Below are positions 18,584-27,694 of a DNA stretch of 64,000 nucleotides, piece by piece (the stretch's first letter is position 1; each line of letters begins with the position of its first letter). A model generated the notes under the pieces. That model ran no database searches. It had not been told where the DNA came from and saw only the letters and a program-made list of their open reading frames with translations. Origin of the DNA: Microbacterium pygmaeum (lineage in GTDB: Bacteria > Actinomycetota > Actinomycetes > Actinomycetales > Microbacteriaceae); NCBI RefSeq assembly GCF_900100885.1, contig NZ_LT629692.1:1426001-1490000 (forward strand), in the 5' to 3' direction. A program made the position numbers and the translations under genes.

Positions 18584-19411
18584 ATGACTCTTCCCTTGGC
18601 TTCCGTTCAGCTGTATTCGATGGCGAGCGCATTCGCTGCCGACGCCGGCGGTTCACTCGAAAAGCTCGCCGCTATCGGACTCAAGAACGTCGAAGCATTC
18701 GACTTCGTGCGCCAACCTGGCCGTATTCGCGCTGCCCTCAGTGCCGCCGGTCTGGCCGCACCCACCGGACATGCCCCGCTGCTGTCCGACGAGCTTTGGA
18801 CGCCTGACGGTTCTATTCCAACTCCAGCACCCGAGGTTGTCTTCGAAGCGGCTGCGGAAATCGGGATCGGCACGGTCATCGATCCGTTCGTGCCCGTGGA
18901 GCGCTGGCTCACTGAGGATGGCGTCGCGGATATAGCCGAGCGGCTCAATCGCGCGGCCGAGGTGGCGGCAGGGTTTGGTCTCACGGTGGGATATCACAAC
19001 CATGCGCAGGAGTTCATCGCCTCGTTCGCGGGTGAGACGGCCTTCGAGCGATTCGTCGCTTTGACCGATCCTCGGGTCGAGATCGAACTGGATCTCTACT
19101 GGGCGCTAGCCGGCGACCAGAATGTGCCCGAGCTGGTGACGAAGCTCGGTTCGCGACTGGTGGCGGTTCACATCAAAGACGGCATTGTGCCGGCGAGCAA
19201 TCCGTTCGCCCCTGACGCGCCGGCCTTCGCGTCGACATCGCTCGACCAATGGCATGCAGGCCAGGGCGAAGTGCCGCTCGCCGAGGCTCTTGCTGCCGGC
19301 GCCGGCGCGATCCGGTACGCGGTCATCGAATACGACAACCCGCCCGGGGACGTCTTCGAGGATGTCGAGGCGAGCCTGGCTTTCCTCCGTGACGGCGGGT
19401 TCGTCCGATGA
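18584..19411 (+). CDS. Sugar phosphate isomerase/epimerase-like TIM-barrel protein
   Basis: A 275-residue xylose-isomerase-like TIM barrel. Metal and substrate ligands are seen in VGYHNHAQEF, EIELDLYW, VAVHIKDG and VIEYDN. ATG 18584 looks best (PLASVQLYS follows); ATG 18575 would add three residues but has no spaced ribosome site. It overlaps the next Gfo/Idh/MocA gene by four bases. This pair is the usual partnership for 3-keto-sugar or inositol-type conversion. Confidence 0.88.
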   Translation: MTLPLASVQLYSMASAFAADAGGSLEKLAAIGLKNVEAFDFVRQPGRIRAALSAAGLAAPTGHAPLLSDELWTPDGSIPTPAPEVVFEAAAEIGIGTVIDPFVPVERWLTEDGVADIAERLNRAAEVAAGFGLTVGYHNHAQEFIASFAGETAFERFVALTDPRVEIELDLYWALAGDQNVPELVTKLGSRLVAVHIKDGIVPASNPFAPDAPAFASTSLDQWHAGQGEVPLAEALAAGAGAIRYAVIEYDNPPGDVFEDVEASLAFLRDGGFVR

Positions 19412-20532
19412 GCGTGGTCGGCGTTGGAATCATCGGGAGCGGTGTCATCAGTGACACGTACCTCGCGAATCTGAACTCCTTTCCCGACCTCGAGGTCGTG
19501 ATCGTCGGTGACCTCAACGTCGACCGCGCTCGCGCGCAGGCGGAAAAGCACGGGGTCGCCCGGTGGGGGACCGCGGCTGATGTGCTCGCTGACCCCGACG
19601 TTCAGGTCATTGTCAACCTGACCATCCCGGCTGTGCACGTCGAGGTGTCGATAGCGGCGATCGCCGCGGGCAAGCACGTGTGGACCGAGAAGCCGATCGG
19701 TCTCGATCTCGAGGGTGTGGATACGCTCCTGCGCGCTGCCGACGCCGCGGGGCTCCGGGTTGGCTCCGCTCCGGACACCGTCCTCGGACCGGGATTCCAG
19801 ACCGCGAAACGCGCGATCGCGCAGGGCGTGATCGGTGAGCCACTATTCGCACAGACGACTTTCCAAACTCAAGGGCCTGATCTCTGGCACCCCAACCCGC
19901 AGTTCCTCTTCACGCCGGGGGCTGGTCCGCTGTTCGACATGGGCCCCTACTACTTCACGGCACTGGTCAGCTTGCTCGGCCCGGTCGACCGTGTCGCGGC
20001 GACGGGTATGAAGGCGCGGGAGGAGCGTGAGATTCGTACGGGCCCGAACGCCGGGACTAGGTTCGCCGTCCAGGTGCCGACAACGCTTCAGGTGCTGACG
20101 GTATTCGAGTCCGGCAGGCAAGCTCAGAGCACGCTAAGCTTCGATTCCGCGCTTGAGCGCCACGGGGTCGTCGAGTTGCACGGCACCGAGGGCTCCATCG
20201 TGATCCCCGACCCCAACACCTTCGCTGGGCGCAGCGCGTTCGTGAAGCCTCTGACCACGCTTCGCGATGGTGAGGCGTTCGACCAACCGTGGATCGACAT
20301 CGATCAGCAGGGTGCCGTGGTCGGCCGAGGCCTCGGGCTGCTTGAGATGGTGCGAGCCATTACTGCTGGGCGCCCCCACATCGCGAGCGGAGAACTCGGT
20401 CGGCACGTCCTGGAGGTCATGCTGGCGGCTGATGAGTCCAGTCGGACCGATGAATTCGTCACCGTCGCGAGCAGCATTCCACCCGTTCCTCCCGTGCCGG
20501 CTGACTTCGACCCGCTCGCTCGCACACTCTGA
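19408..20532 (+). CDS. Gfo/Idh/MocA family oxidoreductase
   Basis: A 374-residue NAD(P)-dependent sugar dehydrogenase. Rossmann loop GIIGSGVISDTYL, EKPIGLDLEG near residue 95, and the substrate-domain motif GPLFDMGPYYFTALVSLLG. It is translationally coupled to the TIM-barrel isomerase (ATGA overlap). It differs clearly from the Gfo/Idh/MocA protein at 10611. It may oxidise or reduce a keto-sugar made by the module. It is followed after 12 bases by a truncated LacI gene. Confidence 0.9.
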   Translation: MSVVGVGIIGSGVISDTYLANLNSFPDLEVVIVGDLNVDRARAQAEKHGVARWGTAADVLADPDVQVIVNLTIPAVHVEVSIAAIAAGKHVWTEKPIGLDLEGVDTLLRAADAAGLRVGSAPDTVLGPGFQTAKRAIAQGVIGEPLFAQTTFQTQGPDLWHPNPQFLFTPGAGPLFDMGPYYFTALVSLLGPVDRVAATGMKAREEREIRTGPNAGTRFAVQVPTTLQVLTVFESGRQAQSTLSFDSALERHGVVELHGTEGSIVIPDPNTFAGRSAFVKPLTTLRDGEAFDQPWIDIDQQGAVVGRGLGLLEMVRAITAGRPHIASGELGRHVLEVMLAADESSRTDEFVTVASSIPPVPPVPADFDPLARTL

Positions 20533-20543
20533 CCTTTCGGTCA

Positions 20544-21107
20544 GTGAGTTACCGCAGCTGCATGGGAGCCGCACCAGTGGTCAAGGCCGATGACTCAACA
20601 TTGCGACGGATACGCCTCTCCGATGTCGCAAAACACGCGGGTGTGGCGGCATCGACAGCGTCCGCCGCGCTGAGTGGCGGTCGAGGCGTCGCAGATTCGA
20701 CACGAGCACGAGTGCTGACTGCAGCTGATGAGCTTCGCTACGACGGCCCAGACCCTTGGGCGCGAGCTCTGCGTACGAGACAATCTCCCACGATTTGCGT
20801 CATCTCCGAGCTGGCGGGTCAGCTCCTCAACCCTGCTCACGTTCTCAGGCTTCTTAACGAGATCAGTGCGTGCGCGCAGCCGCTCGGCGGTTTCGTTATG
20901 TGGTTGCCGCTCGATGGAAACTCGGCCTCCCGCCTTCAGCATGTTCCGATCATCGGGGCGATCGCCATGGGTGAGCTGTCCGAGAACGTGCTGCTCCAGT
21001 TGGAACACAATCGCGTGCGATTCGTCTCGTTGGATTTGGACGCGCAACCTGACGAAATCGCCCGCGGTGTCAGTAGGGCCTTCAGCCGCGGTGACCAATG
21101 CGAATGA
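20544..21107 (+). CDS. LacI-family regulator, truncated to about half length
   Basis: A 187-residue remnant. The DNA-binding part is intact: IRLSDVAKHAGVAASTASAALSGGRGV (about 22-48) plus the hinge region. The effector domain stops after about 115 residues (TICVISELAGQLL to DEIARGVSRAF), while full LacI proteins have about 340. No continuation is recognisable in any frame downstream. The start may be GTG 20544 or ATG 20562. It could still bind DNA without responding to a sugar, or be decaying. The break coincides with the start of poorly coding DNA. Confidence 0.75.
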   Translation: MSYRSCMGAAPVVKADDSTLRRIRLSDVAKHAGVAASTASAALSGGRGVADSTRARVLTAADELRYDGPDPWARALRTRQSPTICVISELAGQLLNPAHVLRLLNEISACAQPLGGFVMWLPLDGNSASRLQHVPIIGAIAMGELSENVLLQLEHNRVRFVSLDLDAQPDEIARGVSRAFSRGDQCE

Positions 21108-21444
21108 GCGAGAGACCCCGCCAGCAATGATTCAGTACCGCACGAGCGGGACACACCGCGTCGACGTGGGGCAGGGTTCGTCATCGAGGCTCCCACGTGT
21201 GTTCCCGAGAAGCGCTCGCTCCTCGGGAAGGGGCTACGGCGGACACCGTCATGCTTCAAGAACCGATAGCCGGTTGCCACTGCCTAACCCTCGCTCGATC
21301 GCTACCCAATCAGCAGTGCGCCTTAGCTCTCACACATAGCCGGACCAATGAGATAAAGGTCTTACATTGACTATCGTGTTCATGAGGTGCTTTAGTGTGT
21401 ACGGACCTTAACAACAATCCGCCTCGACGAAGTGGCATCCGAAC
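21108..21444. other. Non-coding stretch at the edge of the carbohydrate module
   Basis: No gene can be supported here. Base composition is visibly less GC-rich than the flanks. Apart from a promoter-like pair near 21367-21396 I see nothing. It probably marks a recombination or deletion scar after the broken LacI gene. Confidence 0.5.
21367..21396 (+). promoter_or_regulatory. Possible promoter for the small membrane protein
   Basis: TTGACT (21367-21372) and TTTAGT (21391-21396) are 18 bases apart, about 50 bases before ATG 21445. A reasonable housekeeping-type match but no more than that. Confidence 0.4.
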
Positions 21445-21963
21445 ATGCGCGAACTAACGGTAGAACTCGACGAACCCCTCCTCTATGGGGCCCGCCAGCG
21501 CAACAGTGCAGGTCGAGAAGGGTCGACTTCCATTACCGAGCGCAACGAGTGGATACGGCCGATAAGGTACCGTCTGGCGCCGATCGTGTTCGCTCTCGGG
21601 ACGGGTGTAGCGCTCGGCGTCGTGGGCTTCTCAGTTCTTGGCGCCGTAACCACTAGCGATGCAGTTCTCCTTTTGTTCGTCTGCAGCGCGGCATCGTTGC
21701 TAGGTGCTACCACAGCATGGTGGACGCAGAAGCGGCGGGCCGCGTCGGTGGGGAGTATTGCTTGCACAGCCTTGAGCGGGATTCTTCTCGCTATCGGGAG
21801 TTGGTGCAGCCTGAGTCTCGACGCCGGGAAGTTGACCGAGATCGAGGGTGCTGGCGGTGTGTTCGTGCTTTCAGCTGGCCTTGGATTCATACTTCTCACC
21901 CTTTGGTGGGCGGGTAGGGTCATCTGCCTCGCTATTCAGATGCAGCGCGCGCGGCGCTCCTGA
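21445..21963 (+). CDS. Hypothetical membrane protein with four hydrophobic segments
   Basis: A 172-residue protein not recognised as any family. It starts with a polar stretch of about 40 residues. Four likely membrane helices follow: LAPIVFALGTGVALGVVGF, AVLLLFVCSAASLLGATTAW, VGSIACTALSGILLAIGSW and VFVLSAGLGFILLTLWWAG. It ends with a basic tail RARRS. No clear ribosome site precedes ATG 21445, and codon use is less GC-biased than in the neighbours. It stands alone in the poorly coding seam, so it may have a separate origin. Confidence 0.55.
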   Translation: MRELTVELDEPLLYGARQRNSAGREGSTSITERNEWIRPIRYRLAPIVFALGTGVALGVVGFSVLGAVTTSDAVLLLFVCSAASLLGATTAWWTQKRRAASVGSIACTALSGILLAIGSWCSLSLDAGKLTEIEGAGGVFVLSAGLGFILLTLWWAGRVICLAIQMQRARRS

Positions 21964-22292
21964 TGGCACAGGTTCTGAACGATCGGCCCACCTGCCAGAG
22001 ACGGCAACGCTGCGCGGCAGGGACGTGTCCTGCACGCGCCGGGATTGATTGGTCATCACCGTTCGCGACGATGGAGCGCGCTACGAGTTGATCCGATGCG
22101 CCTACATCAGCTTTTCGTCGAACCCCAGCAACCACTCCAGCAATTTGAACGCAATCCGCGACATTCAGCGATGGCTTGTAGATGAACTACACGCCCAAAC
22201 CATATGACGTCCGGCGTCGCGGGAGGCCGTTGCGGCCCTGGGGTTGGCGTGGGACTGAAATGGATGCTACCCGCTCGATCGCGCGCGACTAC
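21964..22292. other. Non-coding stretch before the GntR gene
   Basis: No convincing gene. A 52-codon open frame (TTG 22049 to stop 22205-22207) has protein-like composition but no known family, so I treat it as a possible gene remnant. No tRNA cloverleaf or long repeat was seen. Confidence 0.45.
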
Positions 22293-23066
22293 TCAGGCGT
22301 CGCCCGAGTCGAGCGGGCGACCGCGACTAGGGCCGATGTGGTGGCGGAGGTAGGTGAGGTGGTCGATGATCGCCGCCTCCGCCGCGGTTGCGTCGCCGTC
22401 GGCGATCGAGTGGAAGATGCTCTGATGCTGAGCGAACGTATCGCGCCCCACCGACGGCGAAAGATCGAGGTACGACACGGGTTCGGTCTCCCGGTGCAAC
22501 GCATACACGAGCGACGCGAGAATGCGGTTGCCCGACATGCGCGCGATGGCGATGTGAAAGCGAGCGTCGAGTTCGGCCACGGCGGGGTCGTCGACCGTTC
22601 GCAGTTTCTGTTCGTCGATGATGGTGCGAAGTTCCTCCACGTCGGCGTCGGTGCGGTGCTTCGCCGCCAGAGCAGCAGCGGGTACCTCGAGAAACTGCCG
22701 GACCATGGCCAACTCGTCGAAGCTGATGCTGCCCAGCCACAGGAGGTTGTGCATCGATTTCTGCACGACCTGACCGAGCGCATTGTGATCGACGGTCTGC
22801 ACGAAGCTTCCACCGCCGGCGCCCGGGACTTTGAAGATCAGCCCCTGAGATTCCAGGGCAGAGAGCGCTTCCCGGATCGTTGGGCGGCTGACGTTGAACT
22901 GTCGCGCCAGCTCCGTTTCGGCGGGAAGTCGCTCTCCCGCGGCAAGCTGACCGCTGAGAACGGCCTTGCGCAGCGCTTCTTCAACCTGCTGTCTGGGCCG
23001 CAGAACCTTCTGGCCCAGAATCCTGGTCGTCGACTCGCCGCGATCGTTGCTCGTGTTGTCGGTCAT
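22293..23066 (-). CDS. FadR-type GntR regulator (left twin)
   Basis: A 257-residue repressor. The N-terminal winged helix has the GntR pattern LPAETELARQFNVSRPTIREALSALESQGL. The C-terminal FCD domain holds helical metal/ligand residues in DARFHIAIARMSGNRILASL and IDHLTYLRHHI. I chose ATG 23066 because GGAGGG precedes it. It is close to identical in its DNA-reading helix to the GntR protein at 56649-57413. It is divergent from an MFS transporter gene. The ligand is probably an acid or CoA ester of the island pathway. Confidence 0.92.
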   Translation of the reverse strand: MTDNTSNDRGESTTRILGQKVLRPRQQVEEALRKAVLSGQLAAGERLPAETELARQFNVSRPTIREALSALESQGLIFKVPGAGGGSFVQTVDHNALGQVVQKSMHNLLWLGSISFDELAMVRQFLEVPAAALAAKHRTDADVEELRTIIDEQKLRTVDDPAVAELDARFHIAIARMSGNRILASLVYALHRETEPVSYLDLSPSVGRDTFAQHQSIFHSIADGDATAAEAAIIDHLTYLRHHIGPSRGRPLDSGDA

Positions 23067-23108
23067 ATCGCCCTCCGGCCTGCGGCGTCGCAAGATCGAT
23101 TCACCTTA

Positions 23109-23132
23109 CCGGAAGGCAAATCGGCTTTCCGG
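23109..23132. promoter_or_regulatory. Inverted repeat between GntR and MFS genes, possible operator
   Basis: CCGGAA and TTCCGG are 12 bases apart in the 86-base divergent gap. It does not contain the TGTCA element found at other island promoters. Role uncertain. Confidence 0.35.
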
Positions 23133-23152
23133 ATGGATCGATCCTTCTCACC

Positions 23153-24607
23153 GTGACGGCTTCGACGCAGCGGGCCCGGTGGTCGGCGTTCGCCGTCTGC
23201 CTAATGGCGGCCGGCCTGGCCGTGCTCGACATCTCGAAGGTGAACGTCGCCATTCCGGCGATCGAGGCATCGCTCGGAGCAACCCCGACCGCGGTGCAAC
23301 TCATCGTCGCGGGCTACGTGCTCGCGTTCGGCCTGGCACTGGTGCCCGCCGGTCGCGCCGGCGATCTTCGCGGCCGCCGCGTGCTCTTCCTGATCGGAGT
23401 CGTGCTGTTCGGGCTCGCCAGTGTCGTGTGCGGCTTTGCACCCAACGTCACGATCCTCGTGATCGGCCGACTCCTCGAAGGCATCGCTGCCGGCACTCTG
23501 ATGCCCCAGGCACTCGGACTTCTTCAGCGACTGTTCGCCGGCGCCGAACGGGGCAAGGCGTTCGGTCTTTTCGGGGCGATGATCGGCCTGACGCTGGCGA
23601 TTGCGCCTCCCCTGGGTGGTCTGCTCGTCACGATCGGCGGTGCGGAGTGGGGATGGCGCTTGGTGTTCCTCATGAACGTGCCGATCGTCGCGGTTCTGAT
23701 TCCGCTCGCGGCCAGGCTTCTTCCGCCTGACGGAGTTCGGCGCTCCGCCCGTGGCGACCTCGATCCGGTCGGCATCCTTCTGCTCGCGATGACAACGCTC
23801 GCAGTGATGGCTCCTTTCGCGCTGACGACCGGGACGGCGGCCGACAGTCCGCTGCGCTGGCTGCTGCTTCCTGTCGCGGCGGTTTCAGGAACCGCCTTCG
23901 CCTTCTGGGAACGGCGGTACGTGCGCATCGGTCAAAACCCGGTGGTCGATTTCGGCATGTTCCGCAGCCGCGGTTATCGCCACGGCGTTCTGATCGCGCT
24001 CGCCTACTACGGGGGAGCGCCGGCATCCATGCTCGTGACGACGCTCTTTCTGCAACTGGGACTCGGAGTCGGCGCATTGCAAGCCGGGCTGTCGATCGTG
24101 CCCTTCGCCGTCGCCTTCATCGTCGCGTCGTGGTGGAGCGGACGGCTCACGCATCGATATGGTCGACCGTTGGTGATCATCGGCCTATCGATCGCGATCG
24201 TCGGGTGGGGATCGGCAGGGGCGGCGGCGGTCGTGCTGCCCGCTGACGAGGCGCAGTGGCTGGTGCCGCTGAGCCTCATCCTCGCCGGATGGGGTGCCGG
24301 ATGCGTATCGGCCCCTAATCAGACGCTGACGCTGAACGATATCCCGCCGTCGAATGGCGGCCTGGCGGGATCGATCACCCAGGTCGCGCAACGGCTCGGT
24401 GCGGCCATCGGGGTCGCGGTGCTGGTGTCGGCCTTCTACGGCACGATCGCGCAGGAGTCCTTTGCCCTGGGCAACCTGACGGCGTATCGCGACGCATACC
24501 GTAACGCCATCCTCGCCGCGATCGGCTTCTTCTGCACAGCGGTGATCATCGCGGTGATGGATGAGAGGTGGCGGCGGCGCCATGGCATCCGCCCGATGAC
24601 GGAATGA
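23153..24607 (+). CDS. MFS transporter, DHA2 (14-segment) family
   Basis: A 484-residue drug/proton antiporter-type transporter. Family motifs are LDISKVNVAIPAI in the first helix, GRAGDLRGRRVLF (motif A) and GLFGAMIGLTLAIAPPLGG (motif C of exporters). Length and hydrophobicity fit 14 helices. Start GTG 23153 has only a weak ribosome site. It is divergent from the GntR regulator and may export a toxic substrate or intermediate of the pathway. Confidence 0.9.
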   Translation: MTASTQRARWSAFAVCLMAAGLAVLDISKVNVAIPAIEASLGATPTAVQLIVAGYVLAFGLALVPAGRAGDLRGRRVLFLIGVVLFGLASVVCGFAPNVTILVIGRLLEGIAAGTLMPQALGLLQRLFAGAERGKAFGLFGAMIGLTLAIAPPLGGLLVTIGGAEWGWRLVFLMNVPIVAVLIPLAARLLPPDGVRRSARGDLDPVGILLLAMTTLAVMAPFALTTGTAADSPLRWLLLPVAAVSGTAFAFWERRYVRIGQNPVVDFGMFRSRGYRHGVLIALAYYGGAPASMLVTTLFLQLGLGVGALQAGLSIVPFAVAFIVASWWSGRLTHRYGRPLVIIGLSIAIVGWGSAGAAAVVLPADEAQWLVPLSLILAGWGAGCVSAPNQTLTLNDIPPSNGGLAGSITQVAQRLGAAIGVAVLVSAFYGTIAQESFALGNLTAYRDAYRNAILAAIGFFCTAVIIAVMDERWRRRHGIRPMTE

Positions 24608-24647
24608 CAGTCCGCTCGAACTCGACAACGACGATGGAGGCACCCCC

Positions 24648-25616
24648 ATGCGTGGCGACGAACTCACCGCACCCGAACCGGCGCGCCCGCGGTTGCCCCC
24701 GTTCGGCGTGCGCGGTCGAGCCCTGGACTTCGTTCCCACGGCCGTCGCGAAAGACATCGCCGTCGAGTGGGAGGATCTGGGCTACGGGGTGGTGTGGTTG
24801 CCTGAGATGGCCGGCAGAGACGTCTTCGTGCATCTGACCCACCTGCTCACGGCGACGCGGTCGATGATCGGAGCGACGGGAATCGCATCGATGTGGGCGC
24901 GTGACGCGGTCGCGATGTCGTGCGCGGCCAACGCCCTCGCCGAAGCGTTCCCGAGCCGGCTCATCGTCGGGATCGGCGTGAGTCACAAGAATCTCGTGGA
25001 GAAGGTGCGCGGAGGCTCCTACGGTTCGCCCCTCGCGTCGCTGACAGAGTATCTGGCCGCGATGGCGGCGGCGCCGTACCGCGCCGTGCGGCCGACGCAG
25101 GCGGCGCCCCGGGTGATCGGCGCCTTGGGGCCGAAGATGCTGGCGCTCGCGTCACAACACGCCGACGGGGCGCACCCCTATCTCGTGCCGCCCGAGCACA
25201 CGTCTCGGGCCCGCTCGATAATGGGTACCCGCGCGCTGCTGTGTCCCGACCAGATGGTGGTGATCGAGCGAGACCGCGGCGCTGCGCGGGAGATCGCGCG
25301 ACGGCGTATCGGGGTGTATCTGTCACAGCCCAACTACGTGAGGAATCTCCGCGGTTTCGGGTATGACGACGAAGACTTCCAGGGGGGTGGGAGCGAGCGG
25401 CTCGTCGATGCCCTGGTGGCCACCGGGTCGGTCGACGACGTCGTACGACGAATACGCGAGCACCTCGATGCCGGTGCCGACCATGTCTCGATCCAACCGC
25501 TCACCTCGCAGCCGCGGGGAGTTCCGCTCGGTCAGTGGCGCGAACTTGCCCCGGCGCTGAGGGAACTGGCGCCGATGGCACGACGCGACCAACACGAACC
25601 AAGGAGTGCCGCATGA
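24648..25616 (+). CDS. Luciferase-like (LLM) oxidoreductase, MSMEG_4141-type, probably F420-dependent
   Basis: A 322-residue TIM-barrel flavin/F420 enzyme. LGYGVVWLPEMAGRDVF, ATGIASMWARDAVAMSCAANALAEAFPSRLIVGIGVSH and the C-terminal DAGADHVSIQPL follow the TIGR03620 group. The cofactor is assumed from the family. GGAGG precedes ATG 24648 by eight bases. It overlaps the thioesterase-like gene by four bases. Such enzymes reduce enones or oxidise alcohols; the substrate is unknown. Confidence 0.85.
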   Translation: MRGDELTAPEPARPRLPPFGVRGRALDFVPTAVAKDIAVEWEDLGYGVVWLPEMAGRDVFVHLTHLLTATRSMIGATGIASMWARDAVAMSCAANALAEAFPSRLIVGIGVSHKNLVEKVRGGSYGSPLASLTEYLAAMAAAPYRAVRPTQAAPRVIGALGPKMLALASQHADGAHPYLVPPEHTSRARSIMGTRALLCPDQMVVIERDRGAAREIARRRIGVYLSQPNYVRNLRGFGYDDEDFQGGGSERLVDALVATGSVDDVVRRIREHLDAGADHVSIQPLTSQPRGVPLGQWRELAPALRELAPMARRDQHEPRSAA

Positions 25617-26464
25617 GCGACCCGGCCTTTTTCGACCTGGATGAGGATGGCGGCGAGGGCGGCTTGATTCCCCGAGACCGCGCGCTCAGCAGCTGGTCGG
25701 CCGACCAACTGCGGGGGCCGGCCGTCGCCGGTGCGCTGGCCAGAGCGACCGAGACCGCCGTTGCGGCGGCTGGCATGAGCGGTCTGCATCCGACACGATT
25801 CACCCTCGACCTGTTCCGGCCCGTTCGAGCGTCGCGTGCCACGTTGACGACGAGCGTGGTCCGGCGTGGCACGCGACTCGTGCTCATCGACGCCGACTAT
25901 CGGGTCAGCGGGGAATCCGTCGCGAGGTCGTCGACGCTGCTGCTCGCGCCGTCCTCGACCGCGCGGGGCACGGTGTGGTCGGCGAACCGCCGATTCGCGG
26001 TGCCGGCGGAGGATACGAAGTCGCGCGACAGCGACGGCCGCCTCTTCTTCAGTGAGGCGACCGGCTGGAGTGAGAGCATTTCGACTCCCGATGGCACGCA
26101 GCCGAATCAGTCCTGGCACGCTGGGATGCCGATCGTGACCGGGGAGCAGCTGACCCCCTTTCAGATGGCGGCGAGCGTGGCGGATATCTCCAACCTCGTC
26201 TCGAATTGGGGCACCTGCCCCCTGGCGTACATCAATGCCGACGTCACGATGGCGCTCACGCGGCTCCCGGAGCAACTCGCCTGCGGCCTGGCGACGACCG
26301 ACCGTCTGGAGCATGACGGCATCGCGGTGGGCTCTCTGGTGATGTACGACCGACGAGGACCTTTCGGCACCACCACGGTTTCTGCCCTGGCGAACGAACG
26401 GCGGGCGGTGAACCCGGTGGAGCGCAGCCGGACGGCACGCGTGCGGCCACCGACTGCCCAGTGA
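25613..26464 (+). CDS. Thioesterase-like (double hot-dog) protein
   Basis: A 283-residue protein of the thioesterase-like superfamily (4HBT_3), with two hot-dog halves. LHPTRFTLDLFRPVRASRATLTTSVVRRGTRLVLIDADYRVSGE is the first-half core, and LAYINADVTMALTRLP belongs to the second. ATG 25613 overlaps the upstream LLM gene (ATGA). Actinobacterial relatives hydrolyse acyl-CoAs or act as uncatalytic acyl-binding proteins. Its place between two LLM genes suggests a common acyl-CoA substrate. Confidence 0.8.
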   Translation: MSDPAFFDLDEDGGEGGLIPRDRALSSWSADQLRGPAVAGALARATETAVAAAGMSGLHPTRFTLDLFRPVRASRATLTTSVVRRGTRLVLIDADYRVSGESVARSSTLLLAPSSTARGTVWSANRRFAVPAEDTKSRDSDGRLFFSEATGWSESISTPDGTQPNQSWHAGMPIVTGEQLTPFQMAASVADISNLVSNWGTCPLAYINADVTMALTRLPEQLACGLATTDRLEHDGIAVGSLVMYDRRGPFGTTTVSALANERRAVNPVERSRTARVRPPTAQ

Positions 26465-26509
26465 TCAGCTTCTTACAAGCATTTCCCCTAAAGACAAAGG
26501 AATACGTCG

Positions 26510-27652
26510 ATGAAATTCAGCCTGTGGACGCCGGCCCGCATGGATCTTCCACCGCTCGCGCTGCAGGCGGAAGCGGCCGGATTCAGTTATCTCCACCTGT
26601 ACGACTCGCAGCTGCTCTACGCCGAGCTCTACGCGAGCATGGCGCTCTGCGCCGCGGCCACGACGCGGATCAACGTGGGCCCGGGCGTCACGAACTCTCT
26701 CACGCGCATGTCGTCGGTCACCGCGAACGGTCTCGCATCGATCAACCAGATCGCGCCGGGCCGCACGTTCCTCGCGATCGGATCGGGCTATACGAGCATG
26801 AAGGCGATGGGCTTCGGCGGTGCATCCCTCCGGGAACTGCGCAGGTACATCCGTGAAGTGCGGGCGCTGGTCAGCGGTGAGGCGATCGAGTACGAGTTTC
26901 GCGGGGACCGGCGAATGATGCGGATGATCCATCAACGCGGCAGCGTCGATGACACGTTCTACAACCTGAGCGATCCGATTCCGATCTACGTCGCGGCGGG
27001 CGGACCGAAGTCCACCGAACTGGCCGGCGAGGTCGCCGACGCGGTGATCTTCAGCGTGAAGAACCCCGCCGATATCGATCTGGCGACGGTGCGGCGCAAC
27101 CTGGCTGCCGGTGCGCGTCGCGCCGGACGCTCGGTCGAAGACATCCGGATCTTCGTGATGCTCAATATGTACGTTCTGGAAGACGGCGAGCGTGCGACCT
27201 CCAGAGAGGTCAAGGAGTCGGCGCTGGGCGTCTGGCAGAGTCAGATCGGCAGCTGGGCCGCTCGCCGGCCGCCCACCCCCGGCACGTTCGACCCGGTGGA
27301 GGCCACCGCGGTACCGCCCGACGTGGCGCCCGTCGCCGACGCGTACCGGCGGGCACTCGCCGAGGAGTCGGGAGGCACCGACGTGCATCCGCTCGATCGA
27401 CCCGAGTGGTATCTAGACGCGTACAACGGTCATGCGTGGCGCCTTCATTCCGGCATCGTCGACGAGATCTCGGAGGAATTCCTGCGCTCTCGCGCACTCA
27501 TCGCGAGCCCCGACGAGATCGTCGAGCTGCTCGAGCGCTGGGAGGCGATGGGGGTGTCGGCCGTCGGGCCGCACCTGCAACACGATCTCGAACGTGGTGC
27601 CGAACAGATTCGACGGTTCGGCGAGCACATCATCCCGGCATTCGCCGGATGA
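26510..27652 (+). CDS. Luciferase-like (LLM) oxidoreductase, methylene-H4MPT-reductase-like
   Basis: A 380-residue TIM-barrel flavin/F420 oxidoreductase. Core segments are AEAAGFSYLHLYDSQLLYAELYA, TRINVGPGVTNSLTRMSSVTANGLASINQIAPGRTFLAIGSGYT and PIYVAAGGPKSTELAGEVADAVIF. The C-terminal third is longer than usual. Ribosome site AAAGGA before ATG 26510. It differs strongly from the LLM protein at 24648, so the two are not a recent duplication. Substrate unknown. Confidence 0.87.
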   Translation: MKFSLWTPARMDLPPLALQAEAAGFSYLHLYDSQLLYAELYASMALCAAATTRINVGPGVTNSLTRMSSVTANGLASINQIAPGRTFLAIGSGYTSMKAMGFGGASLRELRRYIREVRALVSGEAIEYEFRGDRRMMRMIHQRGSVDDTFYNLSDPIPIYVAAGGPKSTELAGEVADAVIFSVKNPADIDLATVRRNLAAGARRAGRSVEDIRIFVMLNMYVLEDGERATSREVKESALGVWQSQIGSWAARRPPTPGTFDPVEATAVPPDVAPVADAYRRALAEESGGTDVHPLDRPEWYLDAYNGHAWRLHSGIVDEISEEFLRSRALIASPDEIVELLERWEAMGVSAVGPHLQHDLERGAEQIRRFGEHIIPAFAG

Positions 27653-27694
27653 ATCGAGCTCGACGATGACGCGTCGCCGATCGGGTGAGGGAGG

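Noticed and set aside
22049..22207. A 52-codon frame with protein-like composition from TTG 22049
   Set aside because: No ribosome site, no ATG or GTG start and no known family. At most a gene remnant.
21108..22292. Transposon, attachment site or tRNA at the seam
   Set aside because: I found no transposase, no terminal repeats and no cloverleaf by eye; the region only looks poorly coding.
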